DNA of 64,000 bases from Lumbricus rubellus. Taxonomy: Eukaryota > Annelida > Clitellata > Crassiclitellata > Lumbricidae. How positions within the stretch are numbered: position 1 is the stretch's first letter; every line of letters begins with the position of its first letter. Location of the stretch: NCBI GenBank assembly GCA_945859605.1, contig OX243816.1, positions 37,732,676 through 37,796,675 of the forward strand, written 5' to 3'. The position numbers and the translations under genes were made by a program. Under the pieces are notes generated by a model. It had not been told where the DNA came from, searched no databases, and worked only from the letters and a program-made list of their open reading frames with translations. Below, in pieces: positions 46,901-58,046 of this stretch.

Positions 46901-49900
46901 TGTTTTGCCCACCTGTCTATTATTGTTTTGCCCACCTGTCTATTATAGTTTTGCCCACCTGTCTATTATAGTTTTGCCCACCTGTCTATTATAGTTTTGC
47001 CCACCTGTCTATTATAGTTTTGCCCACCTGTCTATTATAGTTTTGCCCACCTGTCTATTATAGTTTTGCCCACCTGTCTATTATAGTTTTGCCCACCTGT
47101 CTATTATAGTTTTGCCCACCTGCCTATTATTGTTTTGCCCACCTGCCTATTATAGTTTTGCCCACCTGTCTATTATTATTTTGCCCACCTGTCTATGAAT
47201 GTCTTGTGCTGTGAATTCTCCATACGCTTCCCAGCATACACCATCGTCCGTCTCCTGATAGAATCGAACCTGAATGTCGTCTGAAAAGAAAAAGAGATCT
47301 CTCATTAAATTCTAAAACAGTCATCAATATTTACAAATACAACAAGAACAGGATGTACAGTTACAAGGAATTTATATAGCACCATTCATTACTGCTGAGC
47401 AGTTCTCCTTCCATCAAACAATCCTCAGACAAGATTGTGTCAGATCAAAAGCAGGTAAACAAGTCACATTTCCCTCACAGCAAATGCTTTTGGCGGAATT
47501 TCAAGTAACAATGAGGTAAACTAATTATAATCGTTGTGAACAAACAATTAGGACAATTGATCATATTCACCCTGAACAAACAATGAGGACAATTGATTCC
47601 GTTAATCAGTGAACAATCAAAGAGATAAATTAATTATGTTTAACGAGAACAACCAATGGCGTAAATTAATTATAATCATTGTGAAGAATTAGATATCGGT
47701 AATGGGTACATATATCACGGTTGAGTGAGTTACCTTTGTTGACTTTCTCGCAGAGCAGAAAGACTTCATCTCCTCCCTGAGCATATCCCGACTGCCTACT
47801 CAGCCGACAGATGACCAAGTCATGGATGGTCTCTGATAAACAATAAAAAATTAAATAATTAATTAACATCCATGATCTACAAAGTAAATACAAACAAACA
47901 AATTAAGTAAACACTAATAACCATCAATTTATTGAACCAAGAAAACAAAATAAATAATGACCACAGACACTAACAAAACTAATTAATTAGCTATGCAAAT
48001 AACACAATAAAGTACAGTATAATATGTAAACTGGCATATATATATATATATATGCATATATATAAAATATTATATACATAATTATATAATATATATGGTA
48101 CTAACTTTTGTCGATGATTGGCTGTGAAGTGACAGGTTTCACAACGCGAGTAAACTTCTTGTTTGCATCCGGCAGAAAAACTTGGAAACACAGACGGACC
48201 GAATTCAAATCGATTGTGTTGGTGTCATCAGGGATACCAGCTGAAACAAAAATCAACCACTATATGCATATATTTGTGTGCGTGTGTACATACATGTACA
48301 CATACATATAAACACACATACACACACGTGTGCTTAGATAAAAGATATTATATAGTTACACATGGTGAAATATAGTATTGGTGATTCTATGTCAAGATAG
48401 TTTCTGAGCGAGAGATAAGAAGTAAAAAGACTTTATCTAAAACTTGTTGACCTTTTTAGCATACTAATACATTTGCATAGATTGTTTATATATACAGTTA
48501 TATGTATATAATTATATATATAAATCAGCTTGAATTGTGATCTAGAAGCATACAAAAAAAGTAATCAAGATATCTGATAACAGACGAAGTCTAAAGAAGG
48601 TTCACTAAATCCGTTTTTACGTAGCCGACCTATTTACAAACTGCTACTTTGGAACCACTGACAAAAGAATGTGGCGAGACTATCATCTTGAGCTGATACT
48701 GGTACTCAAGACTGTAACTAGTTTCAGACAAATGTTAAGCTTAGGGGGAGGAGCTCTTTGGTCAATTACCTTAAGGTCACTTCTGTAAAATGTGCATGGA
48801 AAATAACCAGCAACTACCCTTGGAACACCTTGTCTTCAACCCAATCACCTGACCAAACCTGTGTATGTTGTGGCATGCAGTCGCTAGTAGTCACTCGTCC
48901 TCACACTCCTTCAACAGGAACCAATGTGGAAAAGTACCCCCTTCCTTAACTTCCTACAACTCACACCTTGAGTTGACCTGATCTAGTTGACCCTCATCAT
49001 AGGATGAGTTGACCTGACCCAGAAGATCAGACTGAAATGATCAACTCACTGGCAAAAGGATCGACGCGAATCTTCGCTCTCGTCTGAAGACTTTCGGTTA
49101 CATCGTGTCTCTTGCAACACTGAATGCCGATGTTTGAAAACCTGCACGAGAGAAAAACATGAATTGTATGAGACATGACTAATCATGACCAGAAAGCAGA
49201 AACCAGAGTGAAACTGAAACGACACCAAAATAAAACTCTTAACTTCATCTTCAAGCAAAGCAAAGAGAATAAATCAGTTTAAGTGGCCGTACGTGCATGA
49301 AGCGCAGAGTTTGAGTTGTGCTCAGACCTGTGCTTTACAACCTTTGCAAATAATTCATTCACAAGTGCTTAACACTATCAAATGATGCAGTTTAATTATA
49401 CATGATATCACAAAAATATGAAGCACCAGAGTTGACTGACTATCAGTCATCTGACTATGAATCTCTCTCTTGAAGTGGAACTATACAAATTAGAAATTAT
49501 CAAAACCTTTTAGTTCAAGTTATCTAATACTTAAGTCTTAAGGCACTCAATCCATAGCTTATGTGACTGCACTTCTCTTCTTCTCCTTCTTCTCCTCCTT
49601 CTTCTTTTTCTTCTCCACCTCCTCCTCCTCTTCCTCAGTACTAGTGAGTTTCAGACAAATAAATGTCCTTATGCAACAGAAGTAATTGAACATAATTGGA
49701 CCAGGACTTAGGTGATTGAGCCACAATTACCGTGGATGAAACACCAGATTGCGGAAGTAAAATACGTACACAATTGGACCGGGTCCCTTGACCCGCAGCG
49801 TGCAGACTCCTTCCTTGCAGTCTTGGCCAACGAGATTGTGTGGATGTGGACGGTGTGGCTGGTCTCTCGTGACGCAAGACACAACGACGATCGCTGCATT

Positions 49901-50034
49901 GCCGTCGAAATTGTGAATCTACAAAAGTTACCATATATACATACACACACAAATATATATATATATATATATTCATACACACAAATATATATACACACAC
50001 AAATATATATACTGTTTTTCAGTGGTGCATGAAT

Positions 50035-50068
<34 letters not shown>

Positions 50069-51102
50069 CAGAAATAATATACAGAATGCATATTTATATA
50101 CAGTTTATACACTGATGCAAATCATGAATAAGCAATACCTGCTTAATGTTTATTGCCAGTAATACTACAGCAGCTGTGAGACTGTGAGTCAGCAAAAATA
50201 ATAGTGCCTCAATATTTTTACTATTATTAAGAGCTCATCTAAATAGGCCATGATGCAATAGGACATGAATGCAGATTGTCATCGTAGCCAGCAACAACAG
50301 TAAAATTTATATACAATTGAATGCAACAAAGTAAATGGTATAGTAATGGAATGCATTGTACAACGACAATAGTTCTATAATGTAGTCAGTTGTAACATGG
50401 ACAAAAAGTGTTATACTTATCAAATACATGGTTAAAGTCAATATAGCTGATGCTAAGAACATCCTGATGATGATGATGATGATGATGATGAAAATGAGTT
50501 CTCTGCAACCTGGGGATGAGATAAATGATGAGGCTTCCCGCTGCCTTCTTCACAGACAATTATTTTATCGTTGAGCAACTTGTCCAAGGTTGCTACGCAC
50601 TAGTACGCAGTGACTTCAGGTAGATTTGAACCTGCGACCCCTTGTTTACAAGGCACAGAACTTATCGCTACACCACCGCGTCCCACCCACCATCATCTAT
50701 GCTGATGTTAAGAACGTCCTAGACAACACTAAATAATATTTGACAAGTTGCATGTGCACTAGAGTGCAGTTTTTGCCACAGGTACAATTAACAATATATA
50801 CTTGCTTACATAGCAGCTGAATCAGATAAGAAACTTACATATATAGTAGGAAATGTTTTCTTTTCCACTGTGCTCGATTGCCCTGGGAGGCTTCCGGCCG
50901 AGCGACCTTCACACTTGTAGCGGAAGCGCTGGCCCTTGGACATCGGTTCTTCAGTGATCTGCACCCAGGGTTCATTGCTCCCCTGGGCCATGGTGCATAG
51001 TTGAACAGGGGCCAAGTAAGTCGAGGCGGTAGCACTGGAAACACGGTTCTTTAAGTTCTTTGGCCCTACGAGAGTATTCGAATGTGTGGGATGGTCTGGC
51101 AT
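43912..51102 (-). CDS. Rel/NF-kB transcription factor, class II (no ankyrin repeats)
   Basis: A dimeric DNA-binding regulator of immune and developmental genes, moving from cytoplasm to nucleus. Ten coding exons join in phase: 50839-51102 (exon to 51110), 49731-49918, 49050-49141, 48106-48240, 47734-47832, 47189-47280, 46195-46333, 45615-45701, 44984-45082 and 43912-44396, giving 559 residues from the ATG at 51102. The first exon has an acceptor, so an upstream exon exists; the true start may differ. The Rel homology domain (about 44-336) shows the DNA loop [16 protein letters not shown], then [23 protein letters not shown] and QLRRPSDDE with the PKA-type RRPS (316-319). The nuclear localisation signal is SKRKRF (343-348). 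The 210-residue tail has no ankyrin repeats, so this is the Rel/RelA/Dorsal type. Exon 47189-47280 adjoins a 23-bp donor array; the intron after 46195 appears GC-AG. Confidence 0.93.
45702..46194 (-). other. Candidate GC-AG intron in Rel gene
   Basis: Coding ends IPNDP with CCAG followed by GCAAGA, a good GC-type donor. The next exon begins after TTGTAG and reads [12 protein letters not shown] in the required phase. No GT donor nearby preserves frame. A hAT-type MITE (45780-45939) sits inside. Confidence 0.75.
45780..45939. mobile_element. hAT-type MITE, about 160 bp (family copy 1)
   Basis: Ends CAGCGCTTAAAGTG and CACTTTAAGCCCTG form an imperfect inverted pair. Flanks TTCTTCAC and TTCTAAAC look like a decayed 8-bp duplication. 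The body matches the copies at 52.1 and 56.2 kb (CATGGACGCC and GACCGTCCAG blocks). Confidence 0.7.
46427..46480 (+). mobile_element. SINE tail fragment
   Basis: GGGAGTGCCACTGAGTAG, CTTGAAGGGGCGCTATATAA and a GATT run match the 3' part of the tRNA SINE seen at 9.1 and 60.5 kb. The tRNA head is missing. Confidence 0.5.
46701..47189 (-). repeat. 23-bp array duplicating a Rel 5' splice site
   Basis: CCCACCTGTCTAT recurs every 23 bp from 46701 to 47184, exactly 21 steps, so 22 copies. On the coding strand each copy reads ATAGACAG then GTGGGC, identical to the real exon end (CATAGACAG, 47189) and donor. The duplicated unit thus spans about 8 exon and 15 intron bases. Unlike the otopetrin array, 23 is not divisible by three, and reading on from the exon meets a stop after 15 codons. 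Confidence 0.95.
48037..48098. repeat. (TA)n-rich simple repeat in Rel intron
   Basis: AT-dinucleotide tract just downstream (coding sense) of the exon at 48106-48240. Confidence 0.85.
49950..50076. repeat. (TA)n/(CA)n simple repeat in Rel intron
   Basis: Alternating ATAT and ACAC tracts upstream of exon 49731-49918. A separate pyrimidine-rich (TTC)n tract lies at about 49561-49636. Confidence 0.88.
50462..50490. repeat. (GAT)n microsatellite in Rel intron
   Basis: Nine GAT triplets. Confidence 0.92.
50575..50692 (-). mobile_element. tRNA-derived SINE fragment in Rel intron
   Basis: Reverse orientation, with AGATTTGAACCTG as B box (about 50622-50634) and head CTACACCACCGCGTCCCAC. The body after the head is diverged. 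Confidence 0.6.
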
Positions 51103-52122
51103 GACAACAACTACAAAATTTATTGCAGAATTTTATACATGACTACAAATGATTATCCACATTTCACGGCTTTTCTAACATGCAGTTCTACACAAGATGT
51201 GCAGTTCTAACTAAATTTGTACAGCTGCAAAAAGACTTCTGTGCAGTTAAAAATAGTTTTAAAAAGGTCATTGTTACCCAACTGGGGGTAATTTTACTAC
51301 GAAAGAATGGGAAGGAAAAGGGGTAGTGCGGTTTTCTAAAATTCCTTAAAAGAAGTCCTGCTACATTTAGATTGTACAAAAAAGTGTGGTTAATAGTTAA
51401 TTGTGCTTTAAAATGGTCAATTGATTTGATTTGGATTTTAATTGATTTACTTAATCACCTACTTACTGACATAGAATTCAAAGCTTATTTAAATAAGCAG
51501 TATGATTAAAATTTCAAGTTCCTAATGTCAATCTTTCCTGAAATGTCATGTTTGCAATAAATTTTCACTGCCTCAGTACTTGTCATTTTGTTTGTTATGT
51601 TTTAAGAAAGGAGACCATTGTCATTTTATAAAGAGTACCTAAAAGCTTTAATAAGTGCCCAAGGATGATGTGAGATCATTCCAAGAACAGAACAATTATC
51701 AACATCATTATTTAAACACTATTAAAGAAACTCAGTGTGATCGATCTTCGAATAATTATGTGCTATATAAACTGACCAGTGACCGACCAATATAACATTG
51801 GCATCATTGTGACCAGAATAATTTAATGTATTTTAACCGGCTTCATGGGGGTAATTATTTAGCAATATATTAAATGGTAATTGACATTGTGCAATTTGTT
51901 ACATTTTAATCTTTAACGTCAGTAAATTTGTTAGTAAATTTAACATCTGTAGCCTACTAACATAGTGTGCTTCTCGGGTTGGAACCCTGGTGTTTCATGA
52001 TGAATGAGCAATTTTTTTTAAAGCCTCACAACACATTTTTGACTGCTTCACTCTAACCACGGAGTACGAGATTTTGGAGATTCTTCAGTGCATATAATTA
52101 TTACTATTCATTTGTTTATTTC

Positions 52123-52269
52123 CAGTGCTTAAAAAGTCAAAAAAGAAGTGCCTGGACGCTCCTTACCTTTCCCTGCTGTGCGGGCCAAATAAGTGGCAGG
52201 ACGGTGTACAGATTTTAAAATAAGTACCTGGACGCCATCCATGACCGTCCAGGCACACTTTAAGCCCTG
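52123..52269. mobile_element. hAT-type MITE, 147 bp (family copy 2)
   Basis: Starts CAGTGCTTAAA and ends TTTAAGCCCTG, with perfect 8-bp duplication TTTATTTC at 52115-52122 and 52270-52277. This copy defines the borders of the family. Confidence 0.85.
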
Positions 52270-52283
52270 TTTATTTCTCTATT

Positions 52284-52466
52284 TATGTAACGCCCCTTCA
52301 AGCTCTCTACTCAGAGGCGCTCCTGATTACAGCATGGACACTGCAACGGAGTTTGACGTTGAAACACCCGAGCAATTGTGAGTGAAGGACTTGAGGTGGA
52401 TTCAAGCCTGCAACCCTCCGACTGCAGGGAAATTAACATACCCAGCACACTACCATGCCCCACAAT
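52284..52466 (-). mobile_element. tRNA-derived SINE
   Basis: Reverse copy: CCCCTTCAAGCTCTCTACTC tail, ACTCAGAGGCGC body, B-box-like GATTCAAGCC, head TACCATGCCCCAC. It is inserted right beside the hAT MITE duplication. Confidence 0.75.
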
Positions 52467-52668
52467 AAATAGATATTTAGGAGGCATATGAAACTGGCTT
52501 AAAATTGTTGTTAGCAGAGTTTCACTACATTTGCACGTATTACCTAACCTTACCTGTAGCATCTTGAATACTAAGTGCAACAAAGCTCCATAAATGGTGA
52601 ATTCAGAGCTAGAATAATCCACTTTTTTACTTATATGCAAATCAGTTGGCTGGTCAAATACAATATTT

Positions 52669-53527
52669 GGCAAACCTGGTAATGGCGGTCCCAAATTATA
52701 GCATTAAGGAAATCGATATATAGTATTGTGTTGACATAGAAAATGAATGTTGTGATTAATTTGACAATGTAGCACGTCATATGCCGTAGTTTTCACTCAG
52801 CAACTTCAAATATAACGTTCCCAAATTATAAAATTAAAGAAATCGATAGGCTATCTTCTGAGAAGGCTTTAAACATGATGTGTGGTGAAATAAAAGGTGG
52901 ATTGATGAAAACCGTTTGATTGATGGACGCTTGATAAAAGAAAGCTGGATAAACGGCATTCCAGCTGAAATGGAAGCTGGATGCATGCTGAAATACATCA
53001 CAGAAATCAACAATCCAGTTTCCATTTCTCAAGTTTAATTTTCGTCAATCCAGTTTCTATTTCACCTATAAGGACCCTTCATCCAGCATCCATTTCGCAA
53101 GCGTTTTAATTAATCCATCTTCCATTTAACTTATTATGTCCATCATCCAGTTTCTATTATTTTCTCAACCATTCAATTCGTCAATCCAGCTTCTATTTCA
53201 GATCTAGAAATACCTTCATCCAGCTTATATTTCACTTGCGTTTTTTCATCAATCCACGGTCCACCTTCATTTCACCTTTAAAAAGTCTTCATCCAGCTTC
53301 CATTTCTCATGTGCTTTCTCATTATTCCGGCTTCTATTTAGGTGGACAGCTGGTCGTTTTATAAGTGTGGAGTGCAGAAGAAATCGTAACTGTGAAGTTC
53401 AAAAACAACATCCTTTCTATGCGCCAATATAATACTCCGCACTATTACCACGCGTCAAGTTTGTAACCTTCACAAAATCTCGATTTCCTTAATGCTATAA
53501 TTTGGGACCGCCATTACCAGGTTTGCC
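52669..53527. mobile_element. 859-bp element with perfect 48-bp inverted ends
   Basis: Ends 52669-52716 and 53480-53527 are perfect inverted repeats beginning GGCAAACCTGGTAATGG. CAATATTT flanks both sides (52661-52668 and 53528-53535), an 8-bp duplication. A diverged direct copy of the end lies at 52811-52846. The interior is a degenerate minisatellite of AAGCTGGAT-type units, first forward and then inverted (CATCCAGCTTCCATTTC). The same unit fills the element at 38780-39361, although the ends differ. Confidence 0.88.
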
Positions 53528-54295
53528 CAATATTTGTCAATGAGATATTGCCAACAGTCATGGATGCACATAATAAGTGTAAAACTGTATATTATACTGC
53601 ACATGTACATTATTGCAGAACTGCTACGATTTTAACAAGTGTATTTTAATAACGTTCCATTGGCTGCTTTGGACACTATATATATATAGCCCACTTTTTG
53701 TTAATCTATATATCTGGAAAAGTCTTCTAAACCCATGAGTCAATAAAAGGTTACCCTTTAAGTTCTTTGGACTTATTCCAATCGAAAACAAACACAATTA
53801 ACAGTATATCCTAACAATTATTTTTCTGCTTACTTTAACCGTGAAGCATTTTCAATATAAAATTATCAACGGTATTTTCCGTTAACCACCATTACTTCGA
53901 TAAAGAAACCACTTTTAAAACATTGGTCAAAAGTGCGATTGCGTTTAAGTACCAGGGACAAAACCAAGCACCGCTGGTATTTCGCCAATCGTGCTGTGCT
54001 ATAAGAAATGCTATTACGACGAAAATCTTAAGTTTGCTAAATTAAATCGAATGGCCCGTACCGCGAAGCGAGATCTTAAATTTCTCTGTGCATTAGGAAC
54101 ACTAATAAGACATTATCCAGTATTTCGGAATCCGTCAAGATGGTAGAGATGATCGCTCTCTTTTCCAATATTATTAAATAAATTCTCGTAAATTTGCTCT
54201 TATTTATAGAAAAACAAGAAACTTCGGCTCGCTGAAGGCAATCTAATCCGGATACGCGTAACTTGGCCTTAGCTTGGTGACATAATTACTACCAG

Positions 54296-54339
54296 TGGAA
54301 ATTCCGCAAGTGCTATATTTAGCTCATGCGGAATTTCCA
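54296..54339. promoter_or_regulatory. Inverted pair of kB-type sites
   Basis: TGGAAATTCCGCA (54296-54308) and its exact reverse complement (54327-54339) are separated by 18 bp. Each arm contains TGGAAATTCC, which fits Rel-type consensus HGGARNYYCC. The pair lies 3.2 kb upstream of the Rel start and 3.7 kb upstream of the lectin start. Autoregulation is inference. Confidence 0.4.
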
Positions 54340-54603
54340 ACTGTATCAAACCTTGATCTACTACTGACCAATCAGATTCTCGCGTATAACCAACTCGGCT
54401 TGGTGAGTAGACTAAAGGAACCGTACACTGTCGGTGGGAAGAGGATACAACGATCGGGGATCGAGAAGACTGAAAACTTGCCTTTATAATATTATGCCGA
54501 GGCTAAGAAAATAAAGTCGCTAACACTTCATACACATGACTGCCTCAGGCAGGGCTAACTCAGTATAACAAATTACTCTAGAAAATAATTTGGAAGGGGT
54601 AGA

Positions 54604-54660
54604 ATATGGATATCAAGCAAGTAACTATACTTACTTAGTCTACTTGTTTGATATCCATAT
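54604..54660. repeat. 20-bp inverted repeat (hairpin)
   Basis: ATATGGATATCAAGCAAGTA (54604-54623) pairs with 54641-54660 with one mismatch across a 17-bp loop. Function unknown; it may be the remnant of a foldback element. Confidence 0.6.
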
Positions 54661-56130
54661 CGCTCCATTGGCAAACTCCCAATGGGACATCGAGAAATAA
54701 TTAAATAATTACAAAGCCTAGTGATAAAAAGTAGTGTAGACCTAATGCAAATGTTAATAAGTGTAGGCCTAAAGCATATATCCTTGTAATGAAACCATTT
54801 CTTGTGGTTAGGCTATGGTCAGAATTAGAATTTCAGGGCTGTGTAAACTCTTAGAAGCAAAAGCAGTAGGCTACGTGTCGTCTCAATAGAAGACGGATCA
54901 CACTCCTCCAGACAGGTCTAGTTAAGCCGTAGTCCTTATCGACAGAGATGTTAAAAGTTTACGACTCGAAGATCTTTGGCATTGACATAGGCCTATCTCG
55001 GCCTAACATGTAATTATGTGACACGTCACTCCTCCAGTAGGCCTAGAACTAATAATGGTCCAGTTGTTGCAGAGTAGGCCTATTAATGTTCTAGGCCTCT
55101 ATAGGTGGTTTAAAAAACGTTGGATTGTTGATATAGGCCTAGGCCTAGCCTACTAAGAAAATTTGGTCAAAAAACTTCAAACCATTTTAAAACTTTGTAG
55201 ACTAATTAGGCCTAAGCCACGCGTGTTGTGTGTTTAAAATTCTTGTAGATTCGACTCAGAGCCAACCCGCTGCGCATGCGTACTCGACAGAATAATAATA
55301 ATTATCGATTCAGTGATGAACTGCGGGAGGGGAGTAAACTATGGAGACTGCAGGCTTAGCCCCCATAGTGTCAAACAGAGAGAGCACGTAGACGGCAGGC
55401 CTACAGTCGATCGATCGATCATCGGCTTGCACGCAATGCTGTACGTCTAAGTAGGCCTAATGGGGTGGTTTTAGATAGTAACATCGCCATCGATATTCAA
55501 AAGTTGGGGTGGTTAAAAACTTTAAAGTCAGCTTACTTTTGGGCATAGGCCTAGAGCGCAGAGGATTGTTGATTTATGAAATTGTTATTAGGCTAGTATA
55601 AAATAAGTCAGCGAGAGTGGAGGTAGGCCTAACGTTGTCCGCAAAATCCAGGTTGAGGATCAGATGGACCACGTGACACGTCAAGGCAATTGTCTTTGAG
55701 AAGCAAATTGCAACAGACTGTTATAGACGGTTCAAGCACATAATAGTAGGCCAAGTTCTAGCGACAGCCGAACTGTAATTTTAGAACCCAATATTTATGC
55801 AGTTAACCTTGGTTGTCAATATTAAACCAAGTCTAATTATTATGGCACGATGTTGAGTCTATTAATAGGGCCTGACCAATCCCGTATGTTTTCCGGTTTG
55901 TGGGAAAGTTAGCGTGGGCGGGATTTCGATGGTAAAGCCCAGACCTATATTTAGATGGCGCGGGTCCAGTGCTATTTATAACACACGCCAGAGGCGTAGC
56001 AATTAAACTTTGACGGCGTTCTGGATCCTGATCAATGACAATATTATTAATGTATGAGCCTAACAACGTACGTTCGCTACAAGCAGTACGTGTTTATTGA
56101 GTTGACGCTCATTATTATGCAAAATATCTA

Positions 56131-56171
<41 letters not shown>

Positions 56172-56190
56172 GTGCGCGCGCGTGTGTACG
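56131..56190. repeat. (GT)n microsatellite
   Basis: GT run with CG interruptions. Confidence 0.92.
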
Positions 56191-56223
56191 TGTGTGGTTA
56201 CGTGTGTGATTCTCCATTTAGAA

Positions 56224-56381
56224 CAGTGATTAAAGTGCAGGAAAATAAGTGCCTGCATGGACGCCCATCACTTAATTCTCCATGCTCTGCTGCCCAAAAT
56301 TTAAGTGACAGGACGGCGTTGAGGTTGGAAAATAAGTTTCTGGACGCCGTCCATGACCGTCCAGCCACACTTATAGGCCTA
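56224..56381. mobile_element. hAT-type MITE (family copy 3, decayed)
   Basis: Starts CAGTGATTAAAGTGCAG; the right end CACTTATAGGCC is mutated. Body blocks AAGTGCCTG, GGACGCCGTCCATGACC and CAGCCACACTT match copies 1 and 2. No target duplication is left. Confidence 0.6.
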
Positions 56382-58046
56382 AGTGTAAGCTATGAGCCCC
56401 TGATTTGGAATATCCTTCCCCGCCACTAAAGTCTTAACTGAATGGATCCAGAGTTTAACGACAGCTTATAACAACAGAGGTCGTTGTCGTCGACAAAAAT
56501 TTGTTTGGCAAATTACAGCTTTTTTAAAGTCTGAACTACATTGACGGTTTGCCTTATAATTATTATTTTAAAGGCCTTGATTTTTTCACCGATCATTCGC
56601 TAGAGGCGCTGTACATATCAATTGACGCGATACCTAAATCGACGAAAATAAAATAAACGTTAATGATTGTAAGCAAATGCAAGTTGAAGTTCTACATCAT
56701 CGGCTTATTCAGCCACAAAATATCACAAAACAATGAATGACAGTTAGGCTATTGTATGTCATTGGTACAAGATAATCACAAAATAACGAATGACAGTACT
56801 GTTGTCGTCTTAAACACCTTAAACACGCAAAATATCAATTCTATAATAACAGGAAATTTCTTCATTTTATTATAAATTCAAATTAATTTTAACTGTTAAG
56901 AAATTTTTAATGGCCCTCTATATATAGAGTGCCGATGCGAAAAGTGTCATGAATTAACAAATCTGCACTGAATTTTAGTCAATCAACCAATCAGAATTTA
57001 GGTAGCGCTCGTTCATACTAGTCAGAGCTATGCGCTCCCGACCGAGGTCAAGATCTCGAGGCGCTCCCAACCGAGATCAAGCGAAAATAGTCTTTAACAA
57101 TTGAGAGTAGTTTTTTGGAGGTATGGCATAGTCAGGCATAATTGGGAGTCCGTTTCGGGTTGTTGGACCAACCACAGATAAGAAACGGTTCTGCATTGTC
57201 GCAGAGCAAGTAAAAAGGTTGAAAGGGGTCCCAGCCTGATAAGCATCGCTACACTAGGCCTAGGCCTTATGATGATCTTTTCATACTTTTCGTGCTTTTA
57301 CCCATTGTCCACGTTTCTGCTCCATAGCCTATAGCGCGACGCTCCAGGTTATTTAGGCATATCATTAGGCTTAGCCTATATAGATCTCTTCTTTAGATTC
57401 ATTTTCAAAATTCCTCTTATAGCTGCTACCCTTGTCAGATCTACTATTCCAACATGATTCTTTTCCCATTGCTAGGCTAGGCCTATTTCTCTTGATCTCG
57501 CCTATGCCTATAGCCTGGGTCTAGCTATAGGCCAAAGCTATATTAGGCCTAGTCCTAAGCCTAGCCTATGGCCTACTTTACGTCACTTTCATCCGTGCAA
57601 TCTCGATCAATAAGAAAATGAAAGACAAAGATGTGCAAACAATTGTTTTTATAGGATGATAGGCCTAATTGAAGGCTACTGTAGGTATTATAGGCTACAG
57701 TGAAAGTGGACCTAGCCTAATGGTTAAAACGACATCCCAAAGGCTTGTCGCTAAATAAGCCGTCAGCGGTTATAGCCTATAGGCACTTCCTTGTTTTACA
57801 CACGACATAGCCTACGTGATAGGCGCGTGACGGCGTGAGGTGCAGGAGGCTATGCCAAAGATTTTGAGAGGGAGGGCTACGGTGTAGGTTCGCTTTCGAA
57901 CTTTCCGTGCTTATGCACGACCCGATTACAGAGTTGTTTACTTTTAACCCGTTAGACCGAATCGAAGCGTTTAGTTTATCAGTCGCAAGCTGGAAAACAG
58001 AAGGATCTGGATAAAATTATGGCGAACTGATCTGATGGCAATATAA

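Larger units (their letters stand above)
51111..58046. other. Divergent intergenic region between Rel and lectin receptor
   Basis: Upstream non-coding exons and promoters of both genes should lie here but cannot be placed. It holds three transposon-like elements, a SINE, a kB-type inverted pair, a hairpin and a GT run. The part 54.7-57.8 kb is very dense in TAGGCCTA words. Confidence 0.5.

Noticed and set aside
46563..46994. Plus-strand open frame of [16 protein letters not shown] repeats
   Set aside because: It is the antisense of the 23-bp donor array inside a Rel intron, with no start context or domain.
12551..47189. Regular arrays that might be read as CRISPR
   Set aside because: They are contiguous tandem repeats without unique spacers, in an animal genome, and no cas genes are present.
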